From Clostridia bacterium (GTDB taxonomy: Bacteria; Bacillota; DTU086): a DNA stretch of 64,000 nucleotides. Positions 36,640 to 45,855 of this stretch are shown here, one piece after another; the stretch's first letter is position 1; every line of letters begins with the position of its first letter. Location of the stretch: the NCBI GenBank assembly GCA_012523575.1, contig JAAYIF010000006.1, forward strand, positions 1-64,000. The letters run 5' to 3'. Under the pieces are notes generated by a model, which did no database searches, had not been told where the DNA came from, and saw only the letters and a list, made by a program, of their open reading frames with translations. A program made the translations under genes and the position numbers.

Positions 36640-36766
36640 ACCGCTTTCCGTCCATGACTGGTCCTTTCTCGGCTCATCTTTAACTAAACTCAGCTCAGCT
36701 CAACTCTTTAATTTTAACTTTACGTTAGCATAATTTAATAAATGTGTCAATAAATAATTTTTGTCC

Positions 36767-37639
36767 TTAGTAGCTCTCCAAAGTTTTCTTTAATACTTCC
36801 AATTCTTGTTCAGTCAGGTTAACCAGCGGTAGTCTTACTCCTCCCACATCGAAACCCTTTAACTTTAATGCTGCTTTAACCGGTACGGGATTGCTTGCAA
36901 TGAAAAGAACCTTAAACAGAGGAAATAATTTAATATGTATTTCTAATGCATTTTCAAAATTTCCTCTTATAAACTGAGTTATCATTTCTTTGATCTCATT
37001 TCCGGCTATATGGGAAGCCACACTTACTATTCCGTAGCCGCCCAGGGAAAGGATGGGTAAAGTAAAGGAATCGTTTCCGCTGTAAATTTTAAAATCTGAG
37101 GGGCAGATTCTTTTGATTTCCGTAACCTGTTCCACATCATTGTTTGCTTCTTTCAAAGCAACTATATTATCAATTTGAGATAATCTATAAACCGTTTCCG
37201 GTTTCATATTTAAGGATGTTCTGGAAGGCACGTTATAGAGCATTACGGGAAGTTTGGTGGAAGCAGCCACTGCTTTAAAATGTTGGTATAAACCCTCCTG
37301 GGACGGTTTATTATAATATGGAACCACAGCCATAATACCATTAACACCCACAGCTTCTGCTTCTTTAGTTAGTTTTATGGTATTTTCGGTGCTGTTGGAC
37401 CCTGTACCGGCAATTACATAAGTTTTCTCTGAAACTGCTTCCCGAACGGTTTCATATAATTTGATTTTTTCTTCAAAGGACAGAGTTGGACTTTCCCCCG
37501 TGGTGCCGGAAACTACTATACCTTCACTGCCATTATTCTCTAACATTTGGGCCAGCTGTGCTGCTTTTTTATAATCAACGGAAAAATTTTCATCAAAGGG
37601 GGTTACCATGGCTGTTAAAACTCTACCCAAATCCTCCAT
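36767..37639 (-). CDS. dapA: 4-hydroxy-tetrahydrodipicolinate synthase
   Basis: The 290-residue TIM-barrel aldolase condenses aspartate semialdehyde with pyruvate, the branch point shared by lysine and dipicolinate. VSGTTGESPTL binds pyruvate; YNVPSRTSLN and the Schiff-base Lys in IVALKEANND are clear. Start at ATG 37639 (MEDLGRVLTAMVTPF); ATG 37651 is also in frame. It is the last gene of dapB-spoVFA-spoVFB-asd-dapG-dapA and gives the substrate for the SpoVF proteins. Confidence 0.95.
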   Translation of the reverse strand: MEDLGRVLTAMVTPFDENFSVDYKKAAQLAQMLENNGSEGIVVSGTTGESPTLSFEEKIKLYETVREAVSEKTYVIAGTGSNSTENTIKLTKEAEAVGVNGIMAVVPYYNKPSQEGLYQHFKAVAASTKLPVMLYNVPSRTSLNMKPETVYRLSQIDNIVALKEANNDVEQVTEIKRICPSDFKIYSGNDSFTLPILSLGGYGIVSVASHIAGNEIKEMITQFIRGNFENALEIHIKLFPLFKVLFIASNPVPVKAALKLKGFDVGGVRLPLVNLTEQELEVLKKTLESY

Positions 37640-37676
37640 GCATTTCACCATCCTAAAAAGACTTTATATTATAATT

Positions 37677-38900
37677 TTATGCTTCGCTAAGATCAAATTC
37701 TTTAAGCAGTGCTTTTACAGCTCTTTTCATATCTTTATTATCCACTAGACACCATATGGTGGTGTAAGAATCCGCTGACTGAAGTACATCAATTCCTTCC
37801 TCAGCTAGTGCTTTAACAATTCTTGCCATAACCCCGGGTACACCAGTCATGCCTGCACCCACTGCGGCAACCTTGGCACAATTTTTAAGAACACTCACTT
37901 TATGTCCTTTAGAGGATATAATTTTTTCCACTTCGTCAGCCAGAAAATCCGGTACCGTAAATACAATTTGATCCGGGAAAATATTTATAAAATCTATACT
38001 GATACTGTTGTTGGCAATAGTTGTTAAAATTTCCTTTTTTGTTTCCATTTTTGATATTTCAGGGGAGTTTATTTTAATTTGGGAAATGTTTGTGATCTGA
38101 GCGATGCCGGTTACTAATCTGTCTCCTCTTATCTGTTTGCCTTCATAGGGATATAATTTGCTTACCACCAGGGTTCCCGGCTCATTAGTAAAGGTGCTTC
38201 TGATTCTTAAAGGTATGCTTCCCTGCATTGCAATTTCAACAGCCCTTGGATGTATTACCCTAGCACCTTCATAAGCAAGTTGACATACTTCATTATAAGT
38301 AACTTTATCCAAGGTCTTAGCATCCTCTACAATCCTTGGATCCGCAGCTTTAAGTCCATTAACATCGGTATATATCTCCACTATTTCAGCGTTTAGGGCC
38401 ACACCAAGGGCCGCGGCAGTGGTGTCACTGCCCCCGCGGCCCAAGGTAGTAATTTCCCCGTCTTCGGTTATTCCCTGGTAACCTGCTACAACAACTATAT
38501 AATCTTGATTCAGATAATTATGAATTAGTTCGGGATTAACTTTGATTATTCTGGCACAGCCGTGATAATTATCCGTTATTATTCCTGCCTGAGCACCGGT
38601 TAGACATATGGCTTTATATCCCTGCCTTTGCAATAATCCTGTTAAAATTACTCCTGAAATAATTTCTCCACAGGAAAGTAAGAGATCCATGTCTCTATCT
38701 GATATATTATCTTTGCAGTTTTCTACCAGTCCTATTAAATTATCCGTGGAATATGGATCCCCTTTTCTCCCCATGGCGGAAACGACTACAACAACAGATT
38801 TTCCTTCGTCTTTTGCTGAAATTATCTTTTGAACAACTTTTTGTCTGCTTTCAAGGGTGGATACTGAAGTTCCCCCGAACTTCTGTACTATTATTCCCAT
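37677..38900 (-). CDS. dapG: Aspartokinase (DapG type)
   Basis: The 407-residue enzyme phosphorylates aspartate. The kinase part has VQKFGGTSV, EITTLGRGGSDTTAAALG and VYTDVNGLKAADPR. Two C-terminal ACT domains (~265-330 and 345-400) follow, typical of feedback-controlled aspartokinases. Bacillus DapG (aspartokinase I) is made during sporulation and inhibited by diaminopimelate, and the gene sits in the same spoVF-asd-dapG-dapA order, supporting the symbol over lysC. Confidence 0.93.
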   Translation of the reverse strand: MGIIVQKFGGTSVSTLESRQKVVQKIISAKDEGKSVVVVVSAMGRKGDPYSTDNLIGLVENCKDNISDRDMDLLLSCGEIISGVILTGLLQRQGYKAICLTGAQAGIITDNYHGCARIIKVNPELIHNYLNQDYIVVVAGYQGITEDGEITTLGRGGSDTTAAALGVALNAEIVEIYTDVNGLKAADPRIVEDAKTLDKVTYNEVCQLAYEGARVIHPRAVEIAMQGSIPLRIRSTFTNEPGTLVVSKLYPYEGKQIRGDRLVTGIAQITNISQIKINSPEISKMETKKEILTTIANNSISIDFINIFPDQIVFTVPDFLADEVEKIISSKGHKVSVLKNCAKVAAVGAGMTGVPGVMARIVKALAEEGIDVLQSADSYTTIWCLVDNKDMKRAVKALLKEFDLSEA

Positions 38901-38918
38901 AAGCTTCCTCCACTAAAA

Positions 38919-39926
38919 TTAAATGAGTTTTTTCTCTATGAGCAGCTCGGCAATTTGTACGGCGTTTGTGGCTGCTCCTTTACGAAGGTTATCAGCCACA
39001 ACCCACATATTCAGACCGTTATCGACGGTATTATCTTCTCTAATTCGGCCTACAAAAACCTCATCTCTATCTGCACATCTAATGGGCAGAGGGTACAAAT
39101 TAGTGCTTAAATCATCTTCCACAATAATTCCTGGAGCTTGGGACAGAATGGTACGTGCTTCCTCAGCAGTTATTTTCTTTTCTGTTTCGATATTAATAGC
39201 TTCAGCATGTCCTATATAAACAGGAACCCTTACAGCTGTGGCCGTTACTTCTATGTTGTCATCCCCCATTATTTTCTTGGTTTCATTAACCATTTTCATT
39301 TCCTCTTTTGAGTATCCATTTTCCAAAAAGATATCTATATGAGGCAGTAAATTAAAAGCTATTTGATGGGGAAAAACATTTTCAGTATATTCTTTTCCCT
39401 GAAGTATGGCTTCGGTTTGGTTGGTCAGCTCTTCCACTGCTTGACTGCCGGCTCCTGAAACTGCTTGATATGTTGATACAACCACACGTTTTATAACCGC
39501 GGCATCATGTATTGGCTTCAATGCCACTACCATTTGGATTGTGGAACAGTTTGGATTAGAAATAATGCCTTTATGTTTTTCAACAGCGTCAGGATTTACT
39601 TCCGGTACCACAAGGGGCACGTCAGGATCCAGTCTAAAAGCACTGCTGTTATCGATAACCACTGCTCCCCTTTTAACGGCATCATGGGCAAATTCTGTAC
39701 TGGCTTTCCCCCCTGCAAAGAATGCAATGTCTACTTCATCAAATGAAGAGGGTTGTGTTTCTTCAATGATAATTTTTTCTCCCCGAAACATCATTTCTTT
39801 TCCCGCTGATCTTTTTGTGGCAAGGAGCTTCAAATTATTTATAGGAAAATTCCTTTCTTCCAGTAATTTAAGGATTGTATTACCTACAGCCCCAGTCCCA
39901 ATTATGGCCACATTATAATTTCTCAT
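38919..39926 (-). CDS. asd: Aspartate-semialdehyde dehydrogenase
   Basis: The 335-residue NADP enzyme reduces aspartyl phosphate. It opens NVAIIGTGAVGNTILKLLEER with the nucleotide loop, and holds the active-site Cys in ISNPNCSTIQM and a downstream VSTYQAVSGAGSQAVEEL block. The final residues include NLRKGAATNAVQIAELL. Full length. It supplies both dapA and, through homoserine, threonine and methionine. Confidence 0.95.
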   Translation of the reverse strand: MRNYNVAIIGTGAVGNTILKLLEERNFPINNLKLLATKRSAGKEMMFRGEKIIIEETQPSSFDEVDIAFFAGGKASTEFAHDAVKRGAVVIDNSSAFRLDPDVPLVVPEVNPDAVEKHKGIISNPNCSTIQMVVALKPIHDAAVIKRVVVSTYQAVSGAGSQAVEELTNQTEAILQGKEYTENVFPHQIAFNLLPHIDIFLENGYSKEEMKMVNETKKIMGDDNIEVTATAVRVPVYIGHAEAINIETEKKITAEEARTILSQAPGIIVEDDLSTNLYPLPIRCADRDEVFVGRIREDNTVDNGLNMWVVADNLRKGAATNAVQIAELLIEKKLI

Positions 39927-39980
39927 ATTCCTACCACTGCCTCCAATCTTTTACCACAAAAAATTTTTCGTGGCTATATT

Positions 39981-40571
39981 CTATGTTTTATATTCACGTA
40001 AAACAGGCTGTAGCTGCCTGCCTTTCAATGCTTCTTTAATTGTATCAGGAATCAAGTTCATGTGTGATACTATTGAATTTATTTTTTTAGTGGGATTATC
40101 CTGCCCAAAGGGGACAATATAAATATTTTTCATATTTAGGACTAAGCCCAAGTTTTTAGCATTAATGCTGAGGCCGTCATTTGTGGAAATCCCCAGCACC
40201 AAAGGTCTATTATTTCTCAGATGAGCTTTTGCTGCCATAAGTACAGGGGTATCTGTAATACCTGTAGCCAATTTGGCAAGGGTATTGCCACTGCAGGGTG
40301 CTATCACCATTATGTCAAATAATTTTTTAGGGCCAATTGGTTCTGCTTCAACTATATTCATGATAGGTTTTTTCCCGGTTTTGCTGATAATTTCATTGAT
40401 TAGCTCATAAGCTTTACCAAATCTGCTGTCAGTTTTTTGCACTGAGTAGGAAATAATTGGTGTTACATCGGCTCCTTTGTTTATTAAATTATCAATTTCC
40501 CTAATGACTTTTTCAATGGTGCAGTGGGAACCGGTTAAGGCAAAACCAATTCTAATACCCTTAAGTTCCAT
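39981..40571 (-). CDS. spoVFB: Dipicolinate synthase subunit B
   Basis: The 196-residue flavoprotein-like subunit shows IGFALTGSHCTIEKVI, TPIISYSVQKTDSRFGKA and IVEAEPIGPKKLFDIMVIAPCSGNTLAKLA, the SpoVFB/DpaB pattern shared with phosphopantothenoylcysteine decarboxylase-like folds. With SpoVFA it oxidises dihydrodipicolinate to dipicolinic acid in the mother cell. Follows spoVFA closely. Confidence 0.95.
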   Translation of the reverse strand: MELKGIRIGFALTGSHCTIEKVIREIDNLINKGADVTPIISYSVQKTDSRFGKAYELINEIISKTGKKPIMNIVEAEPIGPKKLFDIMVIAPCSGNTLAKLATGITDTPVLMAAKAHLRNNRPLVLGISTNDGLSINAKNLGLVLNMKNIYIVPFGQDNPTKKINSIVSHMNLIPDTIKEALKGRQLQPVLREYKT

Positions 40572-40597
40572 TCAAGCACCTCCAATAATATCGATAA

Positions 40598-41488
40598 TCA
40601 ATTTTTATCAACATATTGGCGGATAAGCTTGGGAAGTATCCGGGCTAAAATTTCTCCTGCGGTTCTAGGAGCAACTTTCCCCGGCAGTCCCGGGGCTAAA
40701 ATTGCTTTTATCCCCAGTCTTTCTGCCAGTTCAAAATTTGTTCCGGCAGGGGTAGTGGCAATATCTATAATTAAAGCTTCTTTGTTAACTGCTTCAAGGA
40801 CGGCTCCATCTAAAACCCTAGCGGGTATAGTGTTAAAGATTATATCGGCCTGGTCGATTGCGTAGGCAAGCTCCTCAAGTTTTATAATGCTACAGCCCTG
40901 CTCAAAAGCTCTTGCTAATTCTACGTCGTTTTTGGATACTACGAAGGTTCTAGCTCCCAGGCTACAGAGCATTCTTGCAAGGGTAGTGCCCACCCGACCA
41001 TAGCCCAAAACAAAACAGCAGCTGTTGTGTATGGTATACGGAGTTTCCTGCATTGCTATCTGTATAGCTCCCTCCGCTGTTGGGATGCTATTGAGAATTG
41101 CAAATTCGTCAAGTTCAGCAATTTCCACAAGTTTAATATTGTAATCAGCGCATAGTTTCTTTATATAGGTTTTTGCTACTCCAATAAAAAGGGGTTTGCC
41201 GGATAGTTTGTCTGCGGCTTCTTTTGTAAATACAAGTCTTTTTGCTGAAAAAATGGCTCTTATTCTACCCTCTTCGTCTGTACCCGGCATTGGCATAATA
41301 GCAGCATCAACGTTTTCCACTGCCTCTTCTACGGAATCACAATATATGACTTCTCTTGGAAGGCTGCTTTTATCAAAACCTACAGCATTTACTTTGGCAC
41401 CCATTTTTATTAACTGGGGTATAAATATAAGCTCTCTTTCATCTCCGCCTAATACAGCTAGGGATATGCCGGAAAGATCAAGGGCCAT
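40598..41488 (-). CDS. spoVFA: Dipicolinate synthase subunit A
   Basis: The 296-residue subunit has an N-terminal domain (LAVLGGDERELIFIPQL) and a C-terminal NAD-binding Rossmann part (CCFVLGYGRVGTTLARMLCSLGA, FNTIPARVLDGAVLEAV). It ends in LAPGLPGKVAPRTAGEILA, a strong DpaA signature. Product is pyridine-2,6-dicarboxylate, a major spore core solute. The promoter upstream of dapB drives the whole group; sporulation-specific control is expected but no sigma-K motif was verified. Confidence 0.95.
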   Translation of the reverse strand: MALDLSGISLAVLGGDERELIFIPQLIKMGAKVNAVGFDKSSLPREVIYCDSVEEAVENVDAAIMPMPGTDEEGRIRAIFSAKRLVFTKEAADKLSGKPLFIGVAKTYIKKLCADYNIKLVEIAELDEFAILNSIPTAEGAIQIAMQETPYTIHNSCCFVLGYGRVGTTLARMLCSLGARTFVVSKNDVELARAFEQGCSIIKLEELAYAIDQADIIFNTIPARVLDGAVLEAVNKEALIIDIATTPAGTNFELAERLGIKAILAPGLPGKVAPRTAGEILARILPKLIRQYVDKN

Positions 41489-41579
41489 ATCTAAGTAATG
41501 CCTCCTTTACTGTGAACCCTCGAGACACTTTTAATATATGAGACAATTTTTTTGGAGGTGCTTGTATTCTGTTATTTAA

Positions 41580-42395
41580 CTATATATCCATTAGATTTTC
41601 TAATCCAATAATCACCCCTTTTCTTTTCGGAGCTTCTTTAATGGCCAGAAGTACTCCTGGAATAAAGGATTCTCTGCTTATGGAATCGTGACGAATACTG
41701 AACGTCTGCCCCAGGCCGCCAAAAACAACCTCTTGGTGAGCCACGAGGCCTGGTAAGCGTACGCTGTGGATATGTATTCCTTCTAGGTCTCCTCCTCGAC
41801 AACCTTCTAACCTTTCTATCAGCTTTTGCTCTGTATCCTTAGAGTATGAATTTCTTTCCAGCGCTATGAGTTCAGCTGTTCTTAAGGCAGTACCGGAAGG
41901 TGAGTCAAGCTTTTTGTCGTGGTGGAGTTCAATGATTTCAACATCAGGGAGGAATCTTGCAGCAATTTTTGCGCACTGCATCATCAAAACAGCACCAATT
42001 GCAAAATTTGGTGCAAAAAAAGCTCCTATATTAGTATTTTCACAAAAATTTTGAATTTCCTCCATTTCCTTTTCTGCTAAGCCTGTGGTTCCTACTATGG
42101 GATAGACATTTGACTTTAAAGCAATCATAATGTTGTCAAATGCTGCCTCGGCGTTTGTAAAATCCACCATAACGTCGGGCTGGGTTTCTTCTAAAACCTG
42201 CTGAAGATCCCTTTCTATTTTTACCCCTATATTTTCGGATCTTATAAGCTTACCCACATCCGTTCCTATCAACGTTACATCCACTGCACCCACAAGGGAA
42301 CAATCCGGGTCTTCGAACACACCTTTCATTACTGCTTGTCCCATTTTCCCTGCGGCACCGGTTACCACAACTCTTATTTTCTTGCCTGTGTTCAT
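41580..42395 (-). CDS. dapB: 4-hydroxy-tetrahydrodipicolinate reductase
   Basis: The 271-residue enzyme reduces the DapA product. VTGAAGKMGQAVMKG binds NAD(P), VDFTNAEAAF follows, and IIELHHDKKLDSPSGTALRTAE holds the catalytic His-His and Lys. The last GLGQTFSIRHDSISRESFIPGV block is typical. AAGGAGGT precedes ATG 42395. It leads the lysine/dipicolinate operon and has a leader with a terminator-like hairpin. Confidence 0.95.
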   Translation of the reverse strand: MNTGKKIRVVVTGAAGKMGQAVMKGVFEDPDCSLVGAVDVTLIGTDVGKLIRSENIGVKIERDLQQVLEETQPDVMVDFTNAEAAFDNIMIALKSNVYPIVGTTGLAEKEMEEIQNFCENTNIGAFFAPNFAIGAVLMMQCAKIAARFLPDVEIIELHHDKKLDSPSGTALRTAELIALERNSYSKDTEQKLIERLEGCRGGDLEGIHIHSVRLPGLVAHQEVVFGGLGQTFSIRHDSISRESFIPGVLLAIKEAPKRKGVIIGLENLMDI

Positions 42396-42410
42396 TTAAA
42401 GACCTCCTTA

Positions 42411-42451
42411 TAAAAAATTAACGGCTGGGAATATTGTCCTCCACAACCGTT
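42411..42451 (-). terminator. Terminator-like hairpin in the dapB leader
   Basis: On the minus strand AACGG...CCGTT, extended by GG/CC, is followed by AATTTTTTA just ahead of the dapB ribosome site. Since a promoter lies upstream at 42,502-42,530, this hairpin is within the dapB leader and is a likely attenuator. Confidence 0.5.
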
Positions 42452-42501
42452 ATAAGCTAAAAATATACATTTACCCCAGCATAATGCAAATTACTGCGAT
42501 C

Positions 42502-42530
42502 ATGCTACCATATATCACAATAAATGTCAA
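42502..42530 (-). promoter_or_regulatory. SigA-type promoter for dapB operon
   Basis: Minus-strand TTGACA (42525-42530) and TAGCAT (42502-42507) are spaced by 17 bases. Transcription would begin near 42,495, giving a ~100-base leader before dapB. Confidence 0.65.
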
Positions 42531-42580
42531 TAAACCGGAAGATTTAGTGTCGTAAGGCTATTTGCACCTAAGTGAATTTC

Positions 42581-43630
42581 TCAATTTATAAGAACTGGAT
42601 TTCTAAAGGGATTTATTGGCTGTTTTTCTTTATAGGCAGGAATGGATAGCAACTCATTAACAGTGACGAACTCATAACCTTGGGACTGTAGGGTATAGAT
42701 TATTTCCGGCAATACCTGACCAATTATTTTGCTGGGTTGTACGCCGGGAAGAGTATGGAAAAGTATAATTGAACCACCTCTCACATCCCGTAGAGTATTG
42801 ATAATCACCTGGTCTCCATGGTCGGGGTATTTCCAATCCAGGGAATCCACCGACCAGTTAACTACGTTGTATCCGTGTTGCTGGAGGTATTCCAGCTCCT
42901 CTCTGTTCAGAATACCGTACGGCGGCCTCAGCATTAAGGGTCTTTTTCCGGTAATTTGCTTGATTGCTTCTTCCGTAAAAAATAATTCTTCTTTAAAACG
43001 TTCCAAGGATACTTGATCCAGTTTAACATGGGACCAGGAGTGAAGGCCCACCGTATGCCCTTCTTTAACTATCCTAGTTGCCACATGGGGATACTTATAA
43101 ACCTGCTCCCCTACCAGGAAAAAGGTAGCGGGTATATTAAATTCTTTCAACAGATCCAGGGCCTGATTGCAGGTTACATCACCGGGACCGTCATCAAAAG
43201 TTAAAGCAATCTTGTTCCCATGGGAACTGCCGCAAAAAAATACAATATTTTTGTATTCTTTGTAGAGCTCAGCCAGATTTCGAATCTGATTATTGTAAAC
43301 TCCTACTCCATTGTTATCCTCCGGAGCTGACCCTGCAAAATTATCACCGTCGCCCTGGGATTCACTACTGGGTACTTGACGCTGTTCATAGGTTTCCCAC
43401 TGCACTTCTTTTTCAGGAATAATCAAAAGTTGGCCAGGAACTAAACGGTCAGGGTAGCGCAAATATCTGTTGCTGGAAATAATTTCGTTTAAAGTAATAC
43501 CGTATTTTTGGGCGATAATATAAAGACTGTCTCCTGGCTGGGCGCGGTAAACACGTTCCCCATAGGCTGGAGGGCACAGCAGGAGAATAAATAACACGCT
43601 TGAAAGAAGCAGTCTCCTTGCTCGTTTCAT
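42581..43630 (-). CDS. LysM plus polysaccharide deacetylase, exported
   Basis: The 349-residue protein has a signal peptide (RRLLLSSVLFILLLCPPAYG). A LysM domain (YRAQPGDSLYIIAQKYGITL, next to a NRYLRYPDRLVPGQLLIIP end) is followed by a NodB deacetylase domain with ALTFDDGPGDV (catalytic Asp and metal ligand), GLHSWSHVKLDQV and RPPYG, all motifs intact. It would deacetylate peptidoglycan GlcNAc in wall or cortex. ATG 43630. Not in the same operon as dapB (separate promoter). Confidence 0.9.
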   Translation of the reverse strand: MKRARRLLLSSVLFILLLCPPAYGERVYRAQPGDSLYIIAQKYGITLNEIISSNRYLRYPDRLVPGQLLIIPEKEVQWETYEQRQVPSSESQGDGDNFAGSAPEDNNGVGVYNNQIRNLAELYKEYKNIVFFCGSSHGNKIALTFDDGPGDVTCNQALDLLKEFNIPATFFLVGEQVYKYPHVATRIVKEGHTVGLHSWSHVKLDQVSLERFKEELFFTEEAIKQITGKRPLMLRPPYGILNREELEYLQQHGYNVVNWSVDSLDWKYPDHGDQVIINTLRDVRGGSIILFHTLPGVQPSKIIGQVLPEIIYTLQSQGYEFVTVNELLSIPAYKEKQPINPFRNPVLIN

Positions 43631-43779
43631 AATCTACATTCCCTTCGTAAATAAGCCTCCCGAATTTTTTATTCAACTAGCGTAGCCCAAAGCCTTTATG
43701 AAAATTGTGGATGCAGGACTAAGGAAGGAAATTTAAGCTGGTTAATGAGCAAGAAGGGATATATCAAGTATAAAAGGCA

Positions 43780-43831
43780 TAAGAAAAGCCGTTTCCAGGA
43801 GCCTGCCCGTTGCGCCCTAAAAACGGCTTTG
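43780..43831 (-). terminator. Terminator after ymxH
   Basis: AAAGCCGTTT (43785-43794) pairs with AAACGGCTTT (43821-43830), a 10-bp stem with a 26-base loop, followed on the minus strand by TCTTATGCC. It abuts the ymxH stop. Confidence 0.65.
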
Positions 43832-44107
43832 TTAAAATCTTTGCCTGTTAATGAGGGGATTTTCATCAATATCAACCAATATTACTTCATTTCCAATCTT
43901 GACCACTGCTTCCCACGGAATTATTAACTGATGCCTATTTCCCCATAGATCGAAAATATTCCCCCTGTTGGGTATGATAATAGATTCAATTTGACCGGTT
44001 TCATTATCTATTAATAAATCGGAATCCGCAACCCTACCCAAACGGGTTCCGCTGTGTATATTAATAATATCCTTTCCCACCAGTTCCCCTAACTTCAATT
44101 TTGGCAC
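43832..44107 (-). CDS. ymxH: YlmC/YmxH family sporulation protein (PRC barrel)
   Basis: The 91-residue protein has the single PRC-barrel-like domain of this family: LKLGELVGKDIINIHSGTRL, then ADSDLLIDNETGQIESIIIP and IIPWEAVVKIGNEVILVDID. GTG 44107. In Bacillus, ymxH follows the M16 peptidase (ymxG/mlpA); here a dUTPase-like gene is inserted between. The biochemical role is unclear. Confidence 0.85.
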   Translation of the reverse strand: MPKLKLGELVGKDIINIHSGTRLGRVADSDLLIDNETGQIESIIIPNRGNIFDLWGNRHQLIIPWEAVVKIGNEVILVDIDENPLINRQRF

Positions 44108-44173
44108 CTTCTACATATTTTAACTTTTACATAAATGATATTATTTTTATAAAACTAAATATATAACCCAAAC

Positions 44174-44533
44174 CTACCTAGCTTTATATCCAGTTTTTTC
44201 CGACAACCCCCACTGTCTGTTAAAGTTTTCTTTATTTTTCTCAACATAGGCTTCATAAAGTTCGTTGGCAGATATTCCGGCCTTTATACACATGCTTATA
44301 AAAAAGTGAAGGATATCCACCAGTTCTTCCTTTACCCCTTCCCTATTTACTTCCTGATCTTTCCACCACTTAAAGGATACCTCATTGAGCAGTTCCCCTA
44401 ATTCTGCAACCACTGCAAGAACTTCCCTTTGTATCCATTCATTCCATGGTATAGGGTCGATATTTCTTATACGAAAAAGCTCCTCATCAAATTTTTTTTG
44501 TAAAGCAAAAATTTCATCAAGCTTATCCCCCAT
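44174..44533 (-). CDS. Dimeric dUTPase / MazG-like nucleotide pyrophosphohydrolase
   Basis: The 119-residue all-alpha protein carries VLAVVAELGELLNEVSFKWWK and KEELVDILHFFISMCIKAGIS, the E-x-x-E and E-x-x-D magnesium-binding motifs of the dUTPase_2/MazG superfamily. The FKWWK segment fits dimeric dUTPases best. It would cut dUTP or another non-canonical NTP. Lies between the M16 and ymxH genes in the same direction. Confidence 0.8.
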   Translation of the reverse strand: MGDKLDEIFALQKKFDEELFRIRNIDPIPWNEWIQREVLAVVAELGELLNEVSFKWWKDQEVNREGVKEELVDILHFFISMCIKAGISANELYEAYVEKNKENFNRQWGLSEKTGYKAR

Positions 44534-44548
44534 AATATCAGCACTCCC

Positions 44549-45817
44549 TCAACAAATTGCCAATTTTTGCATCATATCCTTCAAATCTATATCTCCTCTA
44601 AAAGGACCTATCAAAGCCAAACCGAAATTTTCAGAAACAAAAAGTTCCTTTGCCAGTTCAGAAACCTGCTCTAAACTCACCGCCATTATTTTTTCTACCA
44701 TTTCCTCAATGGTTATAACTCTGTTATGGGTTAGTTCCGATTTTCCCAATCTACTCATGTGATTCATTGTATTTTCCTCAGATAAAAGCAATTCCCCTCT
44801 AAGCTGCTGCTTTGCCCGTTCCAATTCGTCTTCCCTAACTCCCTTTTCCTTTATAGATGATATAATATTCAGGCATATTTCCAGAACCTGATAAACATTA
44901 TTGCTGCTAGTTCCCGTGTGGATACCCCATAAACCGCAGTCAAAAAAAGATACGTTATATGAATATATTGAATAAGCAAGGCTGTGTTTTTCACGGATTT
45001 CTTGGAATAGACGGGAACTTAGACTGCCCCCCAAAATATTATTTAAAACAGTTAATGTGTATATGTTTTCATCGGTATGGGGCAAAGCCGGAGTCCCTAT
45101 ACAGATTTGTACCTGTTCGGAATTCTTATATTTTATTATTTCACGGGGCTTGGTTTCCGGAGGGATATAGGTAAAATTTCCCCCGGCAGGGATGTTGTTT
45201 TCAAATAAATAACCCAGCCTGTCCACCACTTCATTGTGATCAACATTACCGGACACAGAAATTATAATATTACCGCCAACATATTCCCTCTCTAAAAAAT
45301 TAAATACTTTATCCTTTGTAAAGGAAGAAACGGATTCAATTGTTCCAAGGATAGGCTTGCCCAGGGGATGACCATCAAAAAAGGCTTTTACAAAATATTC
45401 GTGGACTATTTCTTCTGGCATATCTTCATAAGATTTAATTTCTTCAATTATTACCTTCTTTTCGTTTTCAATATCCCCGCTGGAGTATATGGAGTTGAAA
45501 AACATGTCACAGAGGATGTCAACAGCATCAAAAAGGTACTCTCCCAATACTTTTAACAAAAAACACGTATATTCTTTTGTTGTGTATGCATTTACCTGAG
45601 CCCCTATTTTTTCAAAGGCTTCTGATATTTCAAAGGCACTGCGTAGTTTTGTACCTTTAAATTGCATGTGTTCTATAAAATGGGAAATCCCATGTTCATC
45701 ATCTTTTTCATTCCTTGAACCTGTTTTTACCCAAATCCCAAAGGATGCTGATTTTACATATGGGATTTCTTCCGTAACTATCCGCACTCCATTTCTGAGG
45801 GTTGTTTTATACAGCAA
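44549..45817 (-). CDS. M16 family zinc peptidase (YmxG/MlpA-like)
   Basis: The 422-residue protein has the inverted zinc motif HFIEHMQFKGT (HxxEH), with the distal Glu in VIIEEIKSYEDMPEEIVHEYF. A second, inactive half of the fold follows, with RLFQEIREKHSLAYSIYSYN. TTG 45817. In Bacillus, MlpA/YmxG sits after pnp and ylxY, and the same order holds here apart from dacF. It degrades peptides in the cytoplasm. Confidence 0.9.
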   Translation of the reverse strand: MLYKTTLRNGVRIVTEEIPYVKSASFGIWVKTGSRNEKDDEHGISHFIEHMQFKGTKLRSAFEISEAFEKIGAQVNAYTTKEYTCFLLKVLGEYLFDAVDILCDMFFNSIYSSGDIENEKKVIIEEIKSYEDMPEEIVHEYFVKAFFDGHPLGKPILGTIESVSSFTKDKVFNFLEREYVGGNIIISVSGNVDHNEVVDRLGYLFENNIPAGGNFTYIPPETKPREIIKYKNSEQVQICIGTPALPHTDENIYTLTVLNNILGGSLSSRLFQEIREKHSLAYSIYSYNVSFFDCGLWGIHTGTSSNNVYQVLEICLNIISSIKEKGVREDELERAKQQLRGELLLSEENTMNHMSRLGKSELTHNRVITIEEMVEKIMAVSLEQVSELAKELFVSENFGLALIGPFRGDIDLKDMMQKLAIC

Positions 45818-45855
45818 TAAATTTCTTAACCTCCTCTTTTAATGGACCAATGGGA

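Noticed and set aside
42396-42530. Lysine riboswitch upstream of dapB
   Set aside because: Leader of about 100 bases is too short for the five-helix L-box and no conserved core was seen.
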